Origin: Pseudomonadota bacterium | Lineage (GTDB): Bacteria > Bdellovibrionota > Bacteriovoracia > Bacteriovoracales > Bacteriovoracaceae | Length of the DNA stretch: 64,000 bases | Reading direction: 5' to 3' | Assembly (NCBI GenBank): GCA_027488375.1 | Contig: JAIYBW010000004.1 | Location: 186,001 to 250,000, forward strand | In this document: one piece after another, positions 17,759 to 26,969 of the stretch | Layout of the letters: every line of letters starts with the position of its first letter | Position numbering within the stretch: position 1 is the stretch's first letter | Program-made: the position numbers and the translations under genes | The notes under the pieces: model-generated | Database searches by the model: none | The model's input: the letters and a program-made list of their open reading frames with translations, nothing else | What the model was told of the DNA's origin: nothing

Positions 17759-17792
17759 CACCACCCGAGAAATATGCTAATCTCGGGTGGTG
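17759..17792 (-). terminator. Strong 12-base-pair hairpin, probable terminator
   Basis: CACCACCCGAGA pairs perfectly with TCTCGGGTGGTG around a 10-base loop. Leftward transcripts reach TGTTTCTCTTT after the stem, a moderate T-rich tract, so it probably ends the exported-protein gene at 17826-18194. A protein-binding role is possible. Confidence 0.6.
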
Positions 17793-17825
17793 TTCGTGAA
17801 ACAAACATCTAGATCGATTAATCAT

Positions 17826-18194
17826 TTATTTACGTTTCGAGGGAATCTTAGGCTCGGGCGATTTACAACCAGAGACTAGAATCGATTCTTTAAACGGCTT
17901 GATCTCCGTAAAGGCCTGCCCTGAATCATAATGAACCAAGCAAGTTGCCGCAATTGTGACGCCACTTTTTAAGAGGTCTCCGTTTTGTAATTTTGCTTTC
18001 TCACAGAACTTATAAAGAGCAAAATATTCTAACGATTTTTGTTTGAAAGAATTTTTAATTGCCACCGAGTTACCTTGAAATACTGTTTGCTTTCCGATTG
18101 GTTTGCCTGTTGGCAGTAAACCGATACAATCAATACTTTTAGCAAAAGTGCCTGTAGACATAAGTAGAAGTGACATGACTGCAAAAAATTTCAT
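17826..18194 (-). CDS. Small exported protein of unknown function
   Basis: 122 residues from the ATG at 18194, chosen because AGGGGAA precedes it and the signal peptide MKFFAVMSLLLMSTGTFAKS then starts cleanly; an ATG eight codons earlier has no comparable site. The mature part has four cysteines (SIDCIGLL, YKFCEKAK, AATCLVHY and VSGCKSPE), which could form two disulphides, and ends in a basic tail. No family was recognised. It stands alone, followed by a strong hairpin. Confidence 0.65.
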   Translation of the reverse strand: MKFFAVMSLLLMSTGTFAKSIDCIGLLPTGKPIGKQTVFQGNSVAIKNSFKQKSLEYFALYKFCEKAKLQNGDLLKSGVTIAATCLVHYDSGQAFTEIKPFKESILVSGCKSPEPKIPSKRK

Positions 18195-18519
18195 AAGTTC
18201 CCCTAGTATAAATATCATACGGACATCATAAATGTGTTTCGGCTCTTTTTTCTAACTACTATACTCAATTTCTTAAATGAAACATAATTCCAGATACTTA
18301 TCTTTGATTTAATCTCTATGAATCAAAATTCTGGAGCCACAAATTGTAATCAGGCTAAAAATATAGGACCAAAGAATAACTCTAATTCGCTCTACGCTGA
18401 ATATTAAAACGAGTATCGGCTTGATAAATACTGTGAACAAACAAAGGTTGTATTTGGCTGAAGCTTGCTTTATCGATATCATAACAAACATCACAGTCCT
18501 TACGATCAAAGTAAAAAAT

Positions 18520-19479
18520 ATGCTATTAAAAATTATCTTCTTTTTAGCTTTTGCCACGGCCAATGCCTCCACTTATGAAATCAATAAAGACCATTCCAAA
18601 ATCGGCTTTACGATCCCCTATATGACTCTCTCGGAAGTTGAAGGAGTGTTCAAAGATTATCAAGGTACTTTAGATTTTGATGTCTCAGAACAGAGGCTAA
18701 GTAAAATAAATGCCTTCATTTTAGTCGATTCCATAGACACCCAGGATAAGAAGCGCGATGCCCATTTAAAAAAGGCTGATTTTTTTAATTCCCACGTTCA
18801 TCCCAAAATCAATTTTGAAAGTCATTCGATTAAAAAGGTTTCAGATAGAAAGTTTCTGGCCACTGGGTTGCTTGAAATTAAAGGCATAAAGAGAGAAGTA
18901 AAACTTCAGATAGTTTTCAAGGGTCGCAAGAATGATCATATCGGAAAGGAAAGCCTTTTTTTTAGCGCAGAATTAGACATCAACCGCAAAGACTATGGAA
19001 TTATTTGGAATAAAACGTTAGATAATAATGAACTTCTACTTGGGGATGACGTTAAGATTAAGCTTATTATTCAGGCACAACCTATCGGAAGATTGACCTC
19101 ATTTTCTGGCCATCTCATCCCAAACACAAAAGGAATAGAAGATTATGCTAAATATAAGAGAGGTGAGATTCCTAAGCCCTCAATCAAAATAGAGACTACT
19201 GACTTAAAGGCTCCTACAGTCGAAACTCCATTGCAAAAGCCACGTGCAAATCCTACTGTTCTAAAATCTATTAATCTCATAGAGTGCTTTTGGGGATTTG
19301 TTGGATTTTGCGTTTTAATCGGTCTAAGTCTCCTTTTAAAATTACAAATTATAAAAATATTCAAAATTAAAAACTATGCAGAAAATTCACTATATTCATT
19401 GATGGGTGATGGAGTGATCATTTTGCTTACATTCCTTTATACAGTATGGTTTTTTAACTTAATTTATCCCAATTCATAA
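18520..19479 (+). CDS. YceI-family protein with C-terminal two-TM membrane domain
   Basis: 319 residues from the ATG at 18520; the open frame extends 33 codons upstream, but only this start gives a signal peptide (MLLKIIFFLAFATANAS). Residues 17-195 are a YceI lipocalin-like domain: YEINKDHSKIGFTIPYM, then KKADFFNSHVHPKINFES, then GLLEIKGIKREV. YceI proteins bind polyisoprenoid or similar lipids in the periplasm. A linker rich in Pro and Lys leads to two membrane spans (about 245-265 and 288-310). YceI fused to a membrane anchor is unusual, since most are free periplasmic proteins. Confidence 0.85.
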   Translation: MLLKIIFFLAFATANASTYEINKDHSKIGFTIPYMTLSEVEGVFKDYQGTLDFDVSEQRLSKINAFILVDSIDTQDKKRDAHLKKADFFNSHVHPKINFESHSIKKVSDRKFLATGLLEIKGIKREVKLQIVFKGRKNDHIGKESLFFSAELDINRKDYGIIWNKTLDNNELLLGDDVKIKLIIQAQPIGRLTSFSGHLIPNTKGIEDYAKYKRGEIPKPSIKIETTDLKAPTVETPLQKPRANPTVLKSINLIECFWGFVGFCVLIGLSLLLKLQIIKIFKIKNYAENSLYSLMGDGVIILLTFLYTVWFFNLIYPNS

Positions 19480-19482
19480 GAA

Positions 19483-19514
19483 GCTCATTGCTTCAATTTT
19501 AATTAGCAACGAGC
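19483..19514. terminator. Hairpin between convergent genes
   Basis: GCTC-A-TTGC pairs with GCAA-C-GAGC with one mismatch around a 14-base AT-rich loop. It occupies the 38 bases between the stops of the YceI gene and the convergent exported-protein gene, so a shared terminator is likely. Confidence 0.5.
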
Positions 19515-19517
19515 ATA

Positions 19518-20030
19518 CTAAATACGTGGCAACACACACGAAATCTTCTTAACTAATTTATTTTTCCCATGTGCATAGAAATTCTCTAATAATAAATCAT
19601 TATTTTGAGTCAAACTAAGACTCGCCTTAAATCTACTATTTGAGAGTAAACCTACATAATGACCATAATCAAGATGAACTTCTAAAGCATCAAATTGCTT
19701 AATCATAATTGCTTGATCCTTCTCGTAAACTTTAATTCCTCGAAAAACTCCCTGAAAAGAAGTAACAGAATCAACCTCCCCCGACTGATAATGAGCGCTG
19801 ATTTTAACTCCGGATTTTTTCTGATCGAGTGAAATACTATCAATTTCATTCCCTAATAAAGGCCCAGAAGGAATTCTTCCATTAAAGTTTCGAGTCCGTG
19901 GCAAGAATGGATGATCCCAGCTCCCCCGGCAAATCATAGATCCGTCTTTAACAGAGAAGGTTCCTTCAATCGCATGGGCCTGAGCTTTAAGGCCAATTCC
20001 CAGAAACAAAAGACATAAAAGATATTTCAT
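19518..20030 (-). CDS. Exported protein of unknown function
   Basis: 170 residues. The signal peptide MKYLLCLLFLGIGLKAQAHA is cleaved near residue 20. The mature protein is beta-rich: SVKDGSMICRGSWDHPFLP, an unusual aromatic/proline patch, then strands to a C-terminal Cys (KKISCVLPRI) that could pair with the early Cys. The general strand pattern recalls YceI-like proteins, and a YceI gene is convergent with it, but no YceI motif is present. It follows the two-TM protein gene upstream by 14 bases and is probably cotranscribed with it. Confidence 0.6.
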   Translation of the reverse strand: MKYLLCLLFLGIGLKAQAHAIEGTFSVKDGSMICRGSWDHPFLPRTRNFNGRIPSGPLLGNEIDSISLDQKKSGVKISAHYQSGEVDSVTSFQGVFRGIKVYEKDQAIMIKQFDALEVHLDYGHYVGLLSNSRFKASLSLTQNNDLLLENFYAHGKNKLVKKISCVLPRI

Positions 20031-20044
20031 AAAATTCTCCTTAC

Positions 20045-20791
20045 CTAAGCGGTAAATTTAAAATGATTATTTAATTGGATGTTCTGGCATGTGATTGGAT
20101 CAATCAGCTGACGTATAAGAATGAAGAGAAAAAAGACCATGGGAGTTCCAACACATGCAAGCCCGACAACAAAGGCGACTGCTCCGATCGGGCTGAATAT
20201 CATTAAAAAGATTCCAACAATAATCATGAGTGCGAAGGTCATTAACAGGACATGCTCTAAAGGAAAATCAGTGTTTTGCTTTTTCAGATCACGTAATTTC
20301 TTTTTTAAAATCTTGTAATAAGCTTTCACGGATCCGCTGCGTTTTACATCTTCCATCAAATCATTTTTAAATTGATCTCTAAAATCATGATTATTAATTT
20401 TCGCCAGCCATCCTTTTTCAACAGGATAAGTTGAACCACCATCTTTCTCAATATCAATAAATACATGACTCCAATACAAATCATGATCATACTGCAGGAA
20501 TGTTTTTTTAAGTTTTTGATATTTACTGGCAATTTCATCCGCAGTACCACTTTGAAGAATTTTATCATTCCTTTTTTGAATTTTTATTAAAGCTTTAGTT
20601 AATTTATCCTCAAATTTTTTAAGACTCATGTCGGCCATCTTAGTCTCGTCCAATTGATTGAAATGTATTTTTCCATCTTCGAGATTTGAGGCCGCCAATC
20701 TCATTAATTCCACCTCGGCTCCGACTTCGGCCTGAACCAAAGATGAGGATAAAAAACAAAGAGTCAGTAACAGTGATATGAGTTTTTTCAT
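20045..20791 (-). CDS. Exported helical protein with C-terminal membrane spans
   Basis: 248 residues from the ATG at 20791, preceded by AAAGGAG; an in-frame start six codons earlier overlaps that site. The signal peptide ends SLVQAE (about 22). A charged helical region (25-175) follows, then two hydrophobic helices (about 182-202 and 205-230) and a short polar tail. The layout, a periplasmic helical domain then a membrane hairpin, is clear. No family was recognised. It is cotranscribed with the exported beta-rich protein downstream. Confidence 0.6.
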   Translation of the reverse strand: MKKLISLLLTLCFLSSSLVQAEVGAEVELMRLAASNLEDGKIHFNQLDETKMADMSLKKFEDKLTKALIKIQKRNDKILQSGTADEIASKYQKLKKTFLQYDHDLYWSHVFIDIEKDGGSTYPVEKGWLAKINNHDFRDQFKNDLMEDVKRSGSVKAYYKILKKKLRDLKKQNTDFPLEHVLLMTFALMIIVGIFLMIFSPIGAVAFVVGLACVGTPMVFFLFILIRQLIDPITCQNIQLNNHFKFTA

Positions 20792-20886
20792 AAATTCTCC
20801 TTTCGCCAATTTTGCATGGGCACCGGAAAATCTAGGAAAAAAAATACTTTCAAGGAGGAAGCTAAGTCTTTGTAATTACTTTCAAA

Positions 20887-22074
20887 TCAAGAAGCGGACT
20901 GAGCTGTTTGAACTAAAAGGTAGCAGCCTTTGCGATATTTAATCAGGAAATGACCTTTTTTATTAATTCTAAAAATAATTAACTGCAATTTAGCGAGCTC
21001 AGACTTGGTTGAAATAGAATGTCCCCATACAAGCTCAAACAACTTATTTTTTTCAATCCTTGTTTCACTTTTAAGGGCGTCTATAACCAATTCTTCTTTG
21101 GTCCTCCTGCCTCGGTTTTTGAACTGTCGATGAGCTGATCCTTTTTTATCTGACAATTTTGAAACTGCCATAGCAAAAAGATTATCTTTAACTTTTGTTT
21201 CAAAACCTTTCATATAAAATGTAGGATCAAGCTCCTGCAATCTTCCCCAAAAATCTAAAGCCTTCCTATGATCTTTTTCCTCAAGGCATTTCAAGACAGA
21301 TAACTCATAAAAAAGCACTTTATTTTCACTAAAATCCCGTTCATAAACATAAAACGGTCTGCTTTCGACATGAAAATCCACCAGGGCCTTAAGGTATTTA
21401 TAATGTGCTCCATAATGATAAGATCTGAACTTTTTCATTTTTATCAAAACATGAGAGCAACTTTGAAAGTCCTTTTGCTTAACAAAAAGATCAAAGAGAT
21501 CAATGTGAAAATTGAGTCGATTTAACTCACTCATTTCTTCTATTTGACCTTCAAGCCAACTGACAATCTCTTGAGCTTCCTGAATTTCATCATTAAGCAA
21601 ATGAAGCCTGAATTCACTTCGCTTCATCGCAATATCTTCATTGAGATCAATTCTTGGAATAAATCGCCATTGCTTTATAATTTCAGGCAACCGCTCGTAG
21701 CATTTCAGATTTTGACAGGCATTAAATAAATTGAAATAAGCAACAAACTTCATTCTCCTTAATTCATAATCTTCCATCAGCTCAATTGATTTTTCAAATA
21801 AGGCTATGGAAAGGGATATTTGTCCAGAGTTATGAAACGCAATTCCTCTAACAAGAAAGATTTGACTTTGGATAAGATTGTCTTGGGAAGAGTTCTCAGT
21901 TAACGCTAAAATCTTTTCGAAATCAGCCGTCCTTAACAGGCCCCATGCTTGAATAATTTTTTGCTCCATCTGATTTAAACGCAAATCAGATTTCGCTTGT
22001 TCAAAAACACTTTTATCCCGACCTATTTTGTTAAGATAATTTATAAAAGCTTGAGAGGAATGAGTCTTTTTCAC
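20887..22074 (-). CDS. TPR-like regulator with C-terminal OmpR-type winged helix (second copy)
   Basis: 395 residues from a GTG that overlaps the upstream stop as GTGA. The N-terminal 300 residues are helical repeats (QSQIFLVRGIAFHNSGQIS and similar). The C-terminus has NKLFELVWGHSISTKSEL, LQLIIFRINKKGHFLIKYR and KGCYLL, matching the winged helix of the homologue at 5105-6289. Length, start codon and order agree in both copies, so they are paralogues. Tight overlap with the exported-protein gene suggests coupled synthesis. Probable DNA-binding regulator; target unknown. Confidence 0.65.
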   Translation of the reverse strand: MKKTHSSQAFINYLNKIGRDKSVFEQAKSDLRLNQMEQKIIQAWGLLRTADFEKILALTENSSQDNLIQSQIFLVRGIAFHNSGQISLSIALFEKSIELMEDYELRRMKFVAYFNLFNACQNLKCYERLPEIIKQWRFIPRIDLNEDIAMKRSEFRLHLLNDEIQEAQEIVSWLEGQIEEMSELNRLNFHIDLFDLFVKQKDFQSCSHVLIKMKKFRSYHYGAHYKYLKALVDFHVESRPFYVYERDFSENKVLFYELSVLKCLEEKDHRKALDFWGRLQELDPTFYMKGFETKVKDNLFAMAVSKLSDKKGSAHRQFKNRGRRTKEELVIDALKSETRIEKNKLFELVWGHSISTKSELAKLQLIIFRINKKGHFLIKYRKGCYLLVQTAQSAS

Positions 22075-22604
22075 TTTTTTTCCAATTCCTGGATAGCCTT
22101 TAAAAGAGTGAGAGAGTCTTTGGTATTAAGTTTCAATTTTAATTCTAGGTACCGACCAACAACTGATGACTCCAAAAAGTCTTTCAATAGCACCTGGTCT
22201 ACTTGATCTTGCATGCATTTTCTCTTTTGATCGTCTTTTTCAGAGCAGGAACTTTCAATCAAAGTCGACGCTGCTTTCTTGTCTCCACTCACTTCTTTTT
22301 CAATTTTGCGAAAAGATTCAAAATAATTTTCACTTAGAAAAATCTGATAGTATTCGGATATATCTTTAACTTTCACAGACCTTTTCTTGGCGAGTATGCA
22401 TTTATTCAAAGCCTTTTCAAGGTGAGGTACTAACTTCTCTGCCTTTAAATCCATAACTAATATAATACTCGCATTATCTATCCCCCAGTTCACCACATTA
22501 GTTTCACGCAATGGATCGTCCGGTGGGCCACCTTGAGTTACCTGGCCCATGAGAATTGATGGAAAAAAAAGGACAAAAAGAATAACAAAGGTAAGCGGCT
22601 GCAT
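22071..22604 (-). CDS. Exported three-cysteine protein (second copy of the pair)
   Basis: 177 residues from the ATG at 22604, which follows AGGAAA and begins a signal peptide (MQPLTFVILFVLFFPSILMG). The mature protein starts QVTQGGPPDDP, comparable with the Gly-rich start of the 6312-6782 protein, and its last two cysteines are spaced C-x9-C before MQD, against C-x8-C before LQD there. Its stop overlaps the regulator start by four bases. Function unknown; the repeated pairing with the TPR regulator is its most telling feature. Confidence 0.6.
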   Translation of the reverse strand: MQPLTFVILFVLFFPSILMGQVTQGGPPDDPLRETNVVNWGIDNASIILVMDLKAEKLVPHLEKALNKCILAKKRSVKVKDISEYYQIFLSENYFESFRKIEKEVSGDKKAASTLIESSCSEKDDQKRKCMQDQVDQVLLKDFLESSVVGRYLELKLKLNTKDSLTLLKAIQELEKK

Positions 22605-22766
22605 GAGTATTTCCTGTGGATATAGAAACATTTATCCCACTTTTCTTATCGGTTTAATGAATAAAAACCTAAGCTCTAAACTGCTCCCTGTGAATGGTGT
22701 TCGACTCTTAAAGTGAACCGTAAAGTCGCAGACAAAATTTGAAACTAAGAAGAACAGGTGAATAAA

Positions 22767-24149
22767 TCAATCTTCTGGCTTAACCATCTGGAACTGATAA
22801 ACTTCACTTATTACATTTGTAATAGGGGCCTTGATCACTTGAGGCGTAGATGTTTTCTTGATCCATGGCCTATATTTACCTAGTGAAGGATCATTTGAAT
22901 CAAGAATAATGGCTTCACACTGATGTGTCTCTTGATTCATTTCAAAACCTAAAAGCGTCACCTGATGATTTGCATTTGACTCGTAGAGTGCCGATGATCT
23001 TATCGATAAACCTACTGGGAGACCTTGCTTCAATTTATCTATCATAAGATCTGCCATCTTATCGTATCTACTTTTTGAAAACGTTGAATCAGGTCTAAAA
23101 TCTTCACACGATATTTTATGCTTAATCTTATCTTTTGAACGGCATTTTGGTTCAATTATCTTTTTAGAAATTTCTTCTGCAAGTTCAAACTTATAATTAA
23201 ATTTATTGTCCCATTTTTTGATAATGCTCCAAACATCCCTACTTAGACGATCATATTCTTTTTTATCATCATAGAAGCAACCAACATGAAATTCGAAATT
23301 TTCTTTGAATTCATTTCTAGATCTTTTTTGATCCTTTACATCATCGAAAGCTAAAGAAAGATAATCCACCTCATAAATCTTTTTGGCGACACTCGAATAT
23401 TCTGTTTTCCCCTTAAATTCATCGCCTACCAATTCAGCAGGACAATATCCGTTCATGGCAGCTTCAATAGTGCTGCAAGTAAATCCACCTTCCATTGACT
23501 TCAATGGATCATTTTCCATGCCTTTTTTTGAGTTGTTTATCACCCAATTAAGGGCAAGATCTAAATGAGATGGTTGAACTTTTTCTTTTTGAGCGGCATA
23601 AATAAGAGCAGAAGCACCTGCCGCATAACAAGTTCCACCTATTTGCTGAAATGGTTTATACCCATACAAGGAATCATTTTGTCCAAATCCAACTTTGGTA
23701 TTACAACGACTGTTAAAAGCTTTTTCAATAAATAACTTTTCAAGATCAGGTTCTATCATCTTTAACTTTTCTGAATTTTTATTATAAGTATTAATGATTT
23801 TCTGATTGAGAGAGTCGTATTCATTAAATAATTTCGTCATCGCCTCAATATCGGTACAGTCAACAGAAGAGGCTTTTTGCCAAAAGAGTTTATTTTCATC
23901 TTGTAGGCGAGAAAATTTTTGATCATCAAAAGCATCAGAGTATTTCCCCCAAATTTCTGAGTCTTGCTTGGAGATTTTTTTGAAGTCAGCTCTGTCTTTA
24001 ATCTCATTGGAACCTAATTCAAGCATTTTTTGGTTACTTCTCAGTCCTTGACTCATTCCTGGAAAGCAATCTTCTGGTAAATTGAATGATTCTTCCGATT
24101 GGGAAAAGATGGGAGAAAAGAAAAATAATGAGAAAAGAATATAAAACAT
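22767..24149 (-). CDS. Exported papain-like cysteine peptidase
   Basis: 460 residues with a signal peptide ending FFSPIFSQ (about 17). The papain signature is visible: Q169 and C174 in QQIGGTCYAAGASAL, H395 in NANHQVTLLGFE and N419 in AIILDSNDPS, in the right order for a Cys/His/Asn triad. A helical pro-region-like segment (20-150) precedes the catalytic part, as in C1 peptidases made as zymogens. In a predatory bacterium an exported peptidase could act on prey protein, but no target is shown. The gene is monocistronic. Confidence 0.75.
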   Translation of the reverse strand: MFYILFSLFFFSPIFSQSEESFNLPEDCFPGMSQGLRSNQKMLELGSNEIKDRADFKKISKQDSEIWGKYSDAFDDQKFSRLQDENKLFWQKASSVDCTDIEAMTKLFNEYDSLNQKIINTYNKNSEKLKMIEPDLEKLFIEKAFNSRCNTKVGFGQNDSLYGYKPFQQIGGTCYAAGASALIYAAQKEKVQPSHLDLALNWVINNSKKGMENDPLKSMEGGFTCSTIEAAMNGYCPAELVGDEFKGKTEYSSVAKKIYEVDYLSLAFDDVKDQKRSRNEFKENFEFHVGCFYDDKKEYDRLSRDVWSIIKKWDNKFNYKFELAEEISKKIIEPKCRSKDKIKHKISCEDFRPDSTFSKSRYDKMADLMIDKLKQGLPVGLSIRSSALYESNANHQVTLLGFEMNQETHQCEAIILDSNDPSLGKYRPWIKKTSTPQVIKAPITNVISEVYQFQMVKPED

Positions 24150-24304
24150 ATCAATTACTTTTCGGATAACCCATCTGTAACTTGATAATCCAATGGAACC
24201 AATCTAAGTCTAGATAGTTCGAAACATATGCCCGAGAAAAACAATCAGAAAATTCATCCACACTAGCATATACAAAAACTGGGTTTACCTTATATAATTG
24301 AAAA

Positions 24305-24757
24305 ATGAAAAACTTTTTTATCCTTTTCTTCCTTATTTCAATTATTTGCTCTTGTTCCCACAAGTCGAGTCCAAATGAACTTGTTGTGATTGAGGGGGCG
24401 GAGTTTAGTCATGAGGTAGCTCTAGATCCCAAAACAAAGCTCATATGGAACCATGTTCCTTTGCCGCAAAGTAATTATGGTGAAGCTGAAATGGTGTGCA
24501 CTATTGCTTTGAGTGGTGGGAAAATGTCCAGTCTTGATCTTGGGATGAATTTGAAATGGCGACTCCCAACCAAAGTAGAATTTGAAAGTGTAAAAGAGAG
24601 AGGGCTTCGTCATTTTTTTAGAGGTAATGTTTTTTGGACTGCCGACACTGCAGGAGACTCTATTATAGTTTACGACAAGGTGGTTGATCAATTCATGCCC
24701 ATTTCACATAATAAACAATATTTCGATGTCTTGTGTGTATCCGAAAAAAAAAATTAG
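24305..24757 (+). CDS. Small lipoprotein with DUF1566/Lcl-like domain
   Basis: 150 residues. The lipoprotein signal MKNFFILFFLISIICSC has its lipobox around Cys15/Cys17. The mature domain has WNHVPLPQSNYGEAEMVC, WRLPTKVEFESV and VFWTADTAGD, ending VLCVSEKK. This order (W..A..C, WRLPT..E, FWT..., CV) is the Lcl/DUF1566 domain found in formylglycine-fold surface proteins. The gene is divergent from the papain-like peptidase, 155 bases apart. A role at the cell surface is likely; the ligand is unknown. Confidence 0.7.
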   Translation: MKNFFILFFLISIICSCSHKSSPNELVVIEGAEFSHEVALDPKTKLIWNHVPLPQSNYGEAEMVCTIALSGGKMSSLDLGMNLKWRLPTKVEFESVKERGLRHFFRGNVFWTADTAGDSIIVYDKVVDQFMPISHNKQYFDVLCVSEKKN

Positions 24758-25025
24758 TAGTTGATATAAATAAGGCCATATCAGTCTCAAAAAGCATCAT
24801 TCCCCTTTAAAGGAAGACGACCTTCGGTCTCACTGTTAAAGGAAAATCTTAATAAATTTTTTCCGAACTTTTCTGAATTTTTAGAAATTCTCTTTAGCCC
24901 CTAAAGTGCAGAAGAGCATTAGTGATGAATCGGCGTTTATTATAGAATTAAAAAGTCATTCCCGAAACATTTTAGTCGGTTTTATATGAATAGGTTAATG
25001 ACCAATTGTCTCTTATAATTTTTCC

Positions 25026-25922
25026 ATGAAAAGAGAAAATGATCCAAGTGCCCCACGAGATGCTCTTCATAACTGGTATCCAGGCCACATGGCCAAGGCC
25101 CTACGTGAAATTAAGCAAAAACTTAAAATGGTGGATATCGTTCTTGAAATCCGTGATGCCCGTGTTCCCATGGCCTCTGGCAATCGCAATTTAAATGATC
25201 AACTTGGACAAAAACCTAAACTCGTCATTTTTAACAAGGCCAATCTCGCCGATACCCAGATGCTTGAGCAGTGGACCAAGTGGCTGGATGAGCAGAATGA
25301 CCCCTATCTCTTTGTTAATTGCTTCGACAAGGCCGCGATGAAAAAGGCGATCAGTCAGGCACGAAAAATTGTAGAAAAAAATCGCATGGACTGTAATCCC
25401 GATTATGTAGAGACCAAGAGTAAATTGAAGATGATGATTGTGGGACTTCCTAATACAGGGAAATCGACCATCATCAATCAACTTGCTAATAAAAATGCCG
25501 CGAAAGTTGCAGATAAACCCGGACAAACGGTGTTGCAGCAATGGATTGTAGTAGATAAAGACATTGAGCTCTTGGACACTCCAGGGGTCATGCCTCCGCG
25601 TATCGACAGGCCTGAGCATGCTTTGTGGTTAAGTGCCATTCATGCCATTCCAGATGATATTGCTGATGAAGAAGAAACTGCGATTTTTATCATCAAGCAC
25701 TTACTTAAAATCAAATCCCAATCTTTTCTTGAGCGTTTTAAGCTTGAGTCCTTCGACTTAGCTGTGGATGATGTTATTCAAAAGATAGCCACTTTAAGAG
25801 GGTGTCTCAAGCAGAAGGGTCTCCCTGATTTAGATCGAGTCTATAAATTGGTACTGGCCGAGTTTCGCAAAGGGGAACTGGGGAAAACTTGTTTCGGAGT
25901 TCCGCCGAAGCTTTCTCGTTGA
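25026..25922 (+). CDS. ylqF: Ribosome biogenesis GTPase YlqF/RbgA
   Basis: 298 residues, the normal length. The GTPase motifs are circularly permuted as in YlqF: G4 FNKANLAD (about 74-81) comes before G1 GLPNTGKST (about 140-148), and G3 DTPGVMPP follows. The N-terminus NWYPGHMAKALREI and the segment DIVLEIRDARVPMASGN are diagnostic. The C-terminal helical domain ends RKGELGK. The protein acts late in 50S subunit assembly in the cytoplasm. It appears to be a single-gene unit. Confidence 0.95.
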   Translation: MKRENDPSAPRDALHNWYPGHMAKALREIKQKLKMVDIVLEIRDARVPMASGNRNLNDQLGQKPKLVIFNKANLADTQMLEQWTKWLDEQNDPYLFVNCFDKAAMKKAISQARKIVEKNRMDCNPDYVETKSKLKMMIVGLPNTGKSTIINQLANKNAAKVADKPGQTVLQQWIVVDKDIELLDTPGVMPPRIDRPEHALWLSAIHAIPDDIADEEETAIFIIKHLLKIKSQSFLERFKLESFDLAVDDVIQKIATLRGCLKQKGLPDLDRVYKLVLAEFRKGELGKTCFGVPPKLSR

Positions 25923-26301
25923 AAGTTTCACCGACTTAGTAAAATCTCTTTACCTGGGACCTGCGAAGCTCGAATAAACTCGACATCAGTATACATAACT
26001 TTCCAGTCACTAATCTCAAAAGACAGGATTGAATTTAAATAATCTACTCCATTTGTAATCCACTATACTAAAATCACAGTATTCATCAACAAGATCATCT
26101 CGATCAATAGTAGTTAATTCCTCAATCGAAAAACCAACTTCCGGCCCAATGAGTATTCGAGGTCTTTGTCGAAATCTTTGATTGTATGGTTAAGCAATCG
26201 CTGGCCGGATGACTAAAAATTAGAGTAGGACTACAAAAAGATGAGAAAACAGCATGAATAACTCTATTATCGTTAGGTTCATTAAATCATTAATAGGATT
26301 T
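25923..26301. other. Intergenic region with traces of a decayed minus-strand frame
   Basis: Nothing intact was found. On the minus strand, two frames hold short coding-like stretches in series: one ends with DDLVDEYCDFSIVDYKW before a stop, and the next ends with FEISDWKVMYTDVEFIRAS and a stop near 25921. A single frameshift would join them. This may be the remnant of a small gene, but the family is not recognisable and it could be chance. Confidence 0.25.
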
Positions 26302-26325
26302 AAAAAAAAGCCCCACGATGGAGGC
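26302..26325 (-). terminator. Rho-independent terminator of the beta-barrel gene
   Basis: On the minus strand GCC(T)CCA pairs with TGGGGC across a TCG loop with one bulged base, followed by eight T residues. It lies 28 bases past the stop of the leftward gene at 26353. Confidence 0.75.
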
Positions 26326-26352
26326 CCTTGAATTATTTAAGTAAGGAGTCGA

Positions 26353-26907
26353 TTAAAGAACAAATGGAAGTGAGAACGAAAGCATGTAAGCATCATACTC
26401 CTGCTCATAGCCAAGCTTTGTTCCGCTGATTTTACCATCCCCATAAGTAATGCTTCTGTATTCTAAGTTAATGTCTACAAAGGGAAGACCCGTGAACCCA
26501 ATCCCAAATTTTGTCCCAGATCCTTCAATCAAATCGATGTTGGTATTTTGGTATTCACCTTCACCCGTTGCTGAAAAAATATAGCCCGCGTACACGCGAA
26601 GAAGAACCGGGAATTCATATCCAATAAATCCTGTCCACTCTGAACCTTTTAGTGAATCCCAATCACTGTGATCAACATTGTTATTTGAATTTAAGTAATC
26701 AAGACCAATTTGAAATCCTAGTTGCTGATAACCAAGGCGACCACCATAAGACATGCCGGTAAAATCCCACTTATCTTTTCCAGATCCTGAATCAGTAATG
26801 AGCTCGCCCTTAGAAAAGCCAACGAGTGGTTCTATAAGTAACCCTGCACTAGCGGGTTTAATGGTGAGAAAAGAGAAAAAGAGAATAAAAATTTGAGCGA
26901 ACTTCAT
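26353..26907 (-). CDS. Small outer-membrane beta-barrel protein
   Basis: 184 residues, ATG after TAGGAG. The signal peptide ends TIKPASAG (about 21). The mature protein has about eight amphipathic strands (SYGGRLGYQQLGFQIGLDYL, WTGFIGYEFPVLLRVYAGY) and ends YMLSFSLPFVL, similar to an OmpA-like or OmpW-like eight-strand barrel. It is terminated by a strong hairpin with a T-run. No specific family was recognised; the likely site is the outer membrane. Confidence 0.7.
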   Translation of the reverse strand: MKFAQIFILFFSFLTIKPASAGLLIEPLVGFSKGELITDSGSGKDKWDFTGMSYGGRLGYQQLGFQIGLDYLNSNNNVDHSDWDSLKGSEWTGFIGYEFPVLLRVYAGYIFSATGEGEYQNTNIDLIEGSGTKFGIGFTGLPFVDINLEYRSITYGDGKISGTKLGYEQEYDAYMLSFSLPFVL

Positions 26908-26969
26908 GAAGGCTCCTAAAAAAGTTAGTATGACTTAGCTTAATCATAGGAGTTTTAAATTTTTTTGCA

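Noticed and set aside
24780..24850. Riboswitch or terminator after the small lipoprotein gene
   Set aside because: GACC-TTCG-GTC and an outer CCTTTA/TAAAGG arm can pair, but there is no T-run and no known aptamer core.
25923..26301. Toxin-antitoxin-type nucleotidyltransferase remnant
   Set aside because: The two reading-frame fragments are too short and lack the GSRARG and D-x-D motifs, so no family can be claimed.
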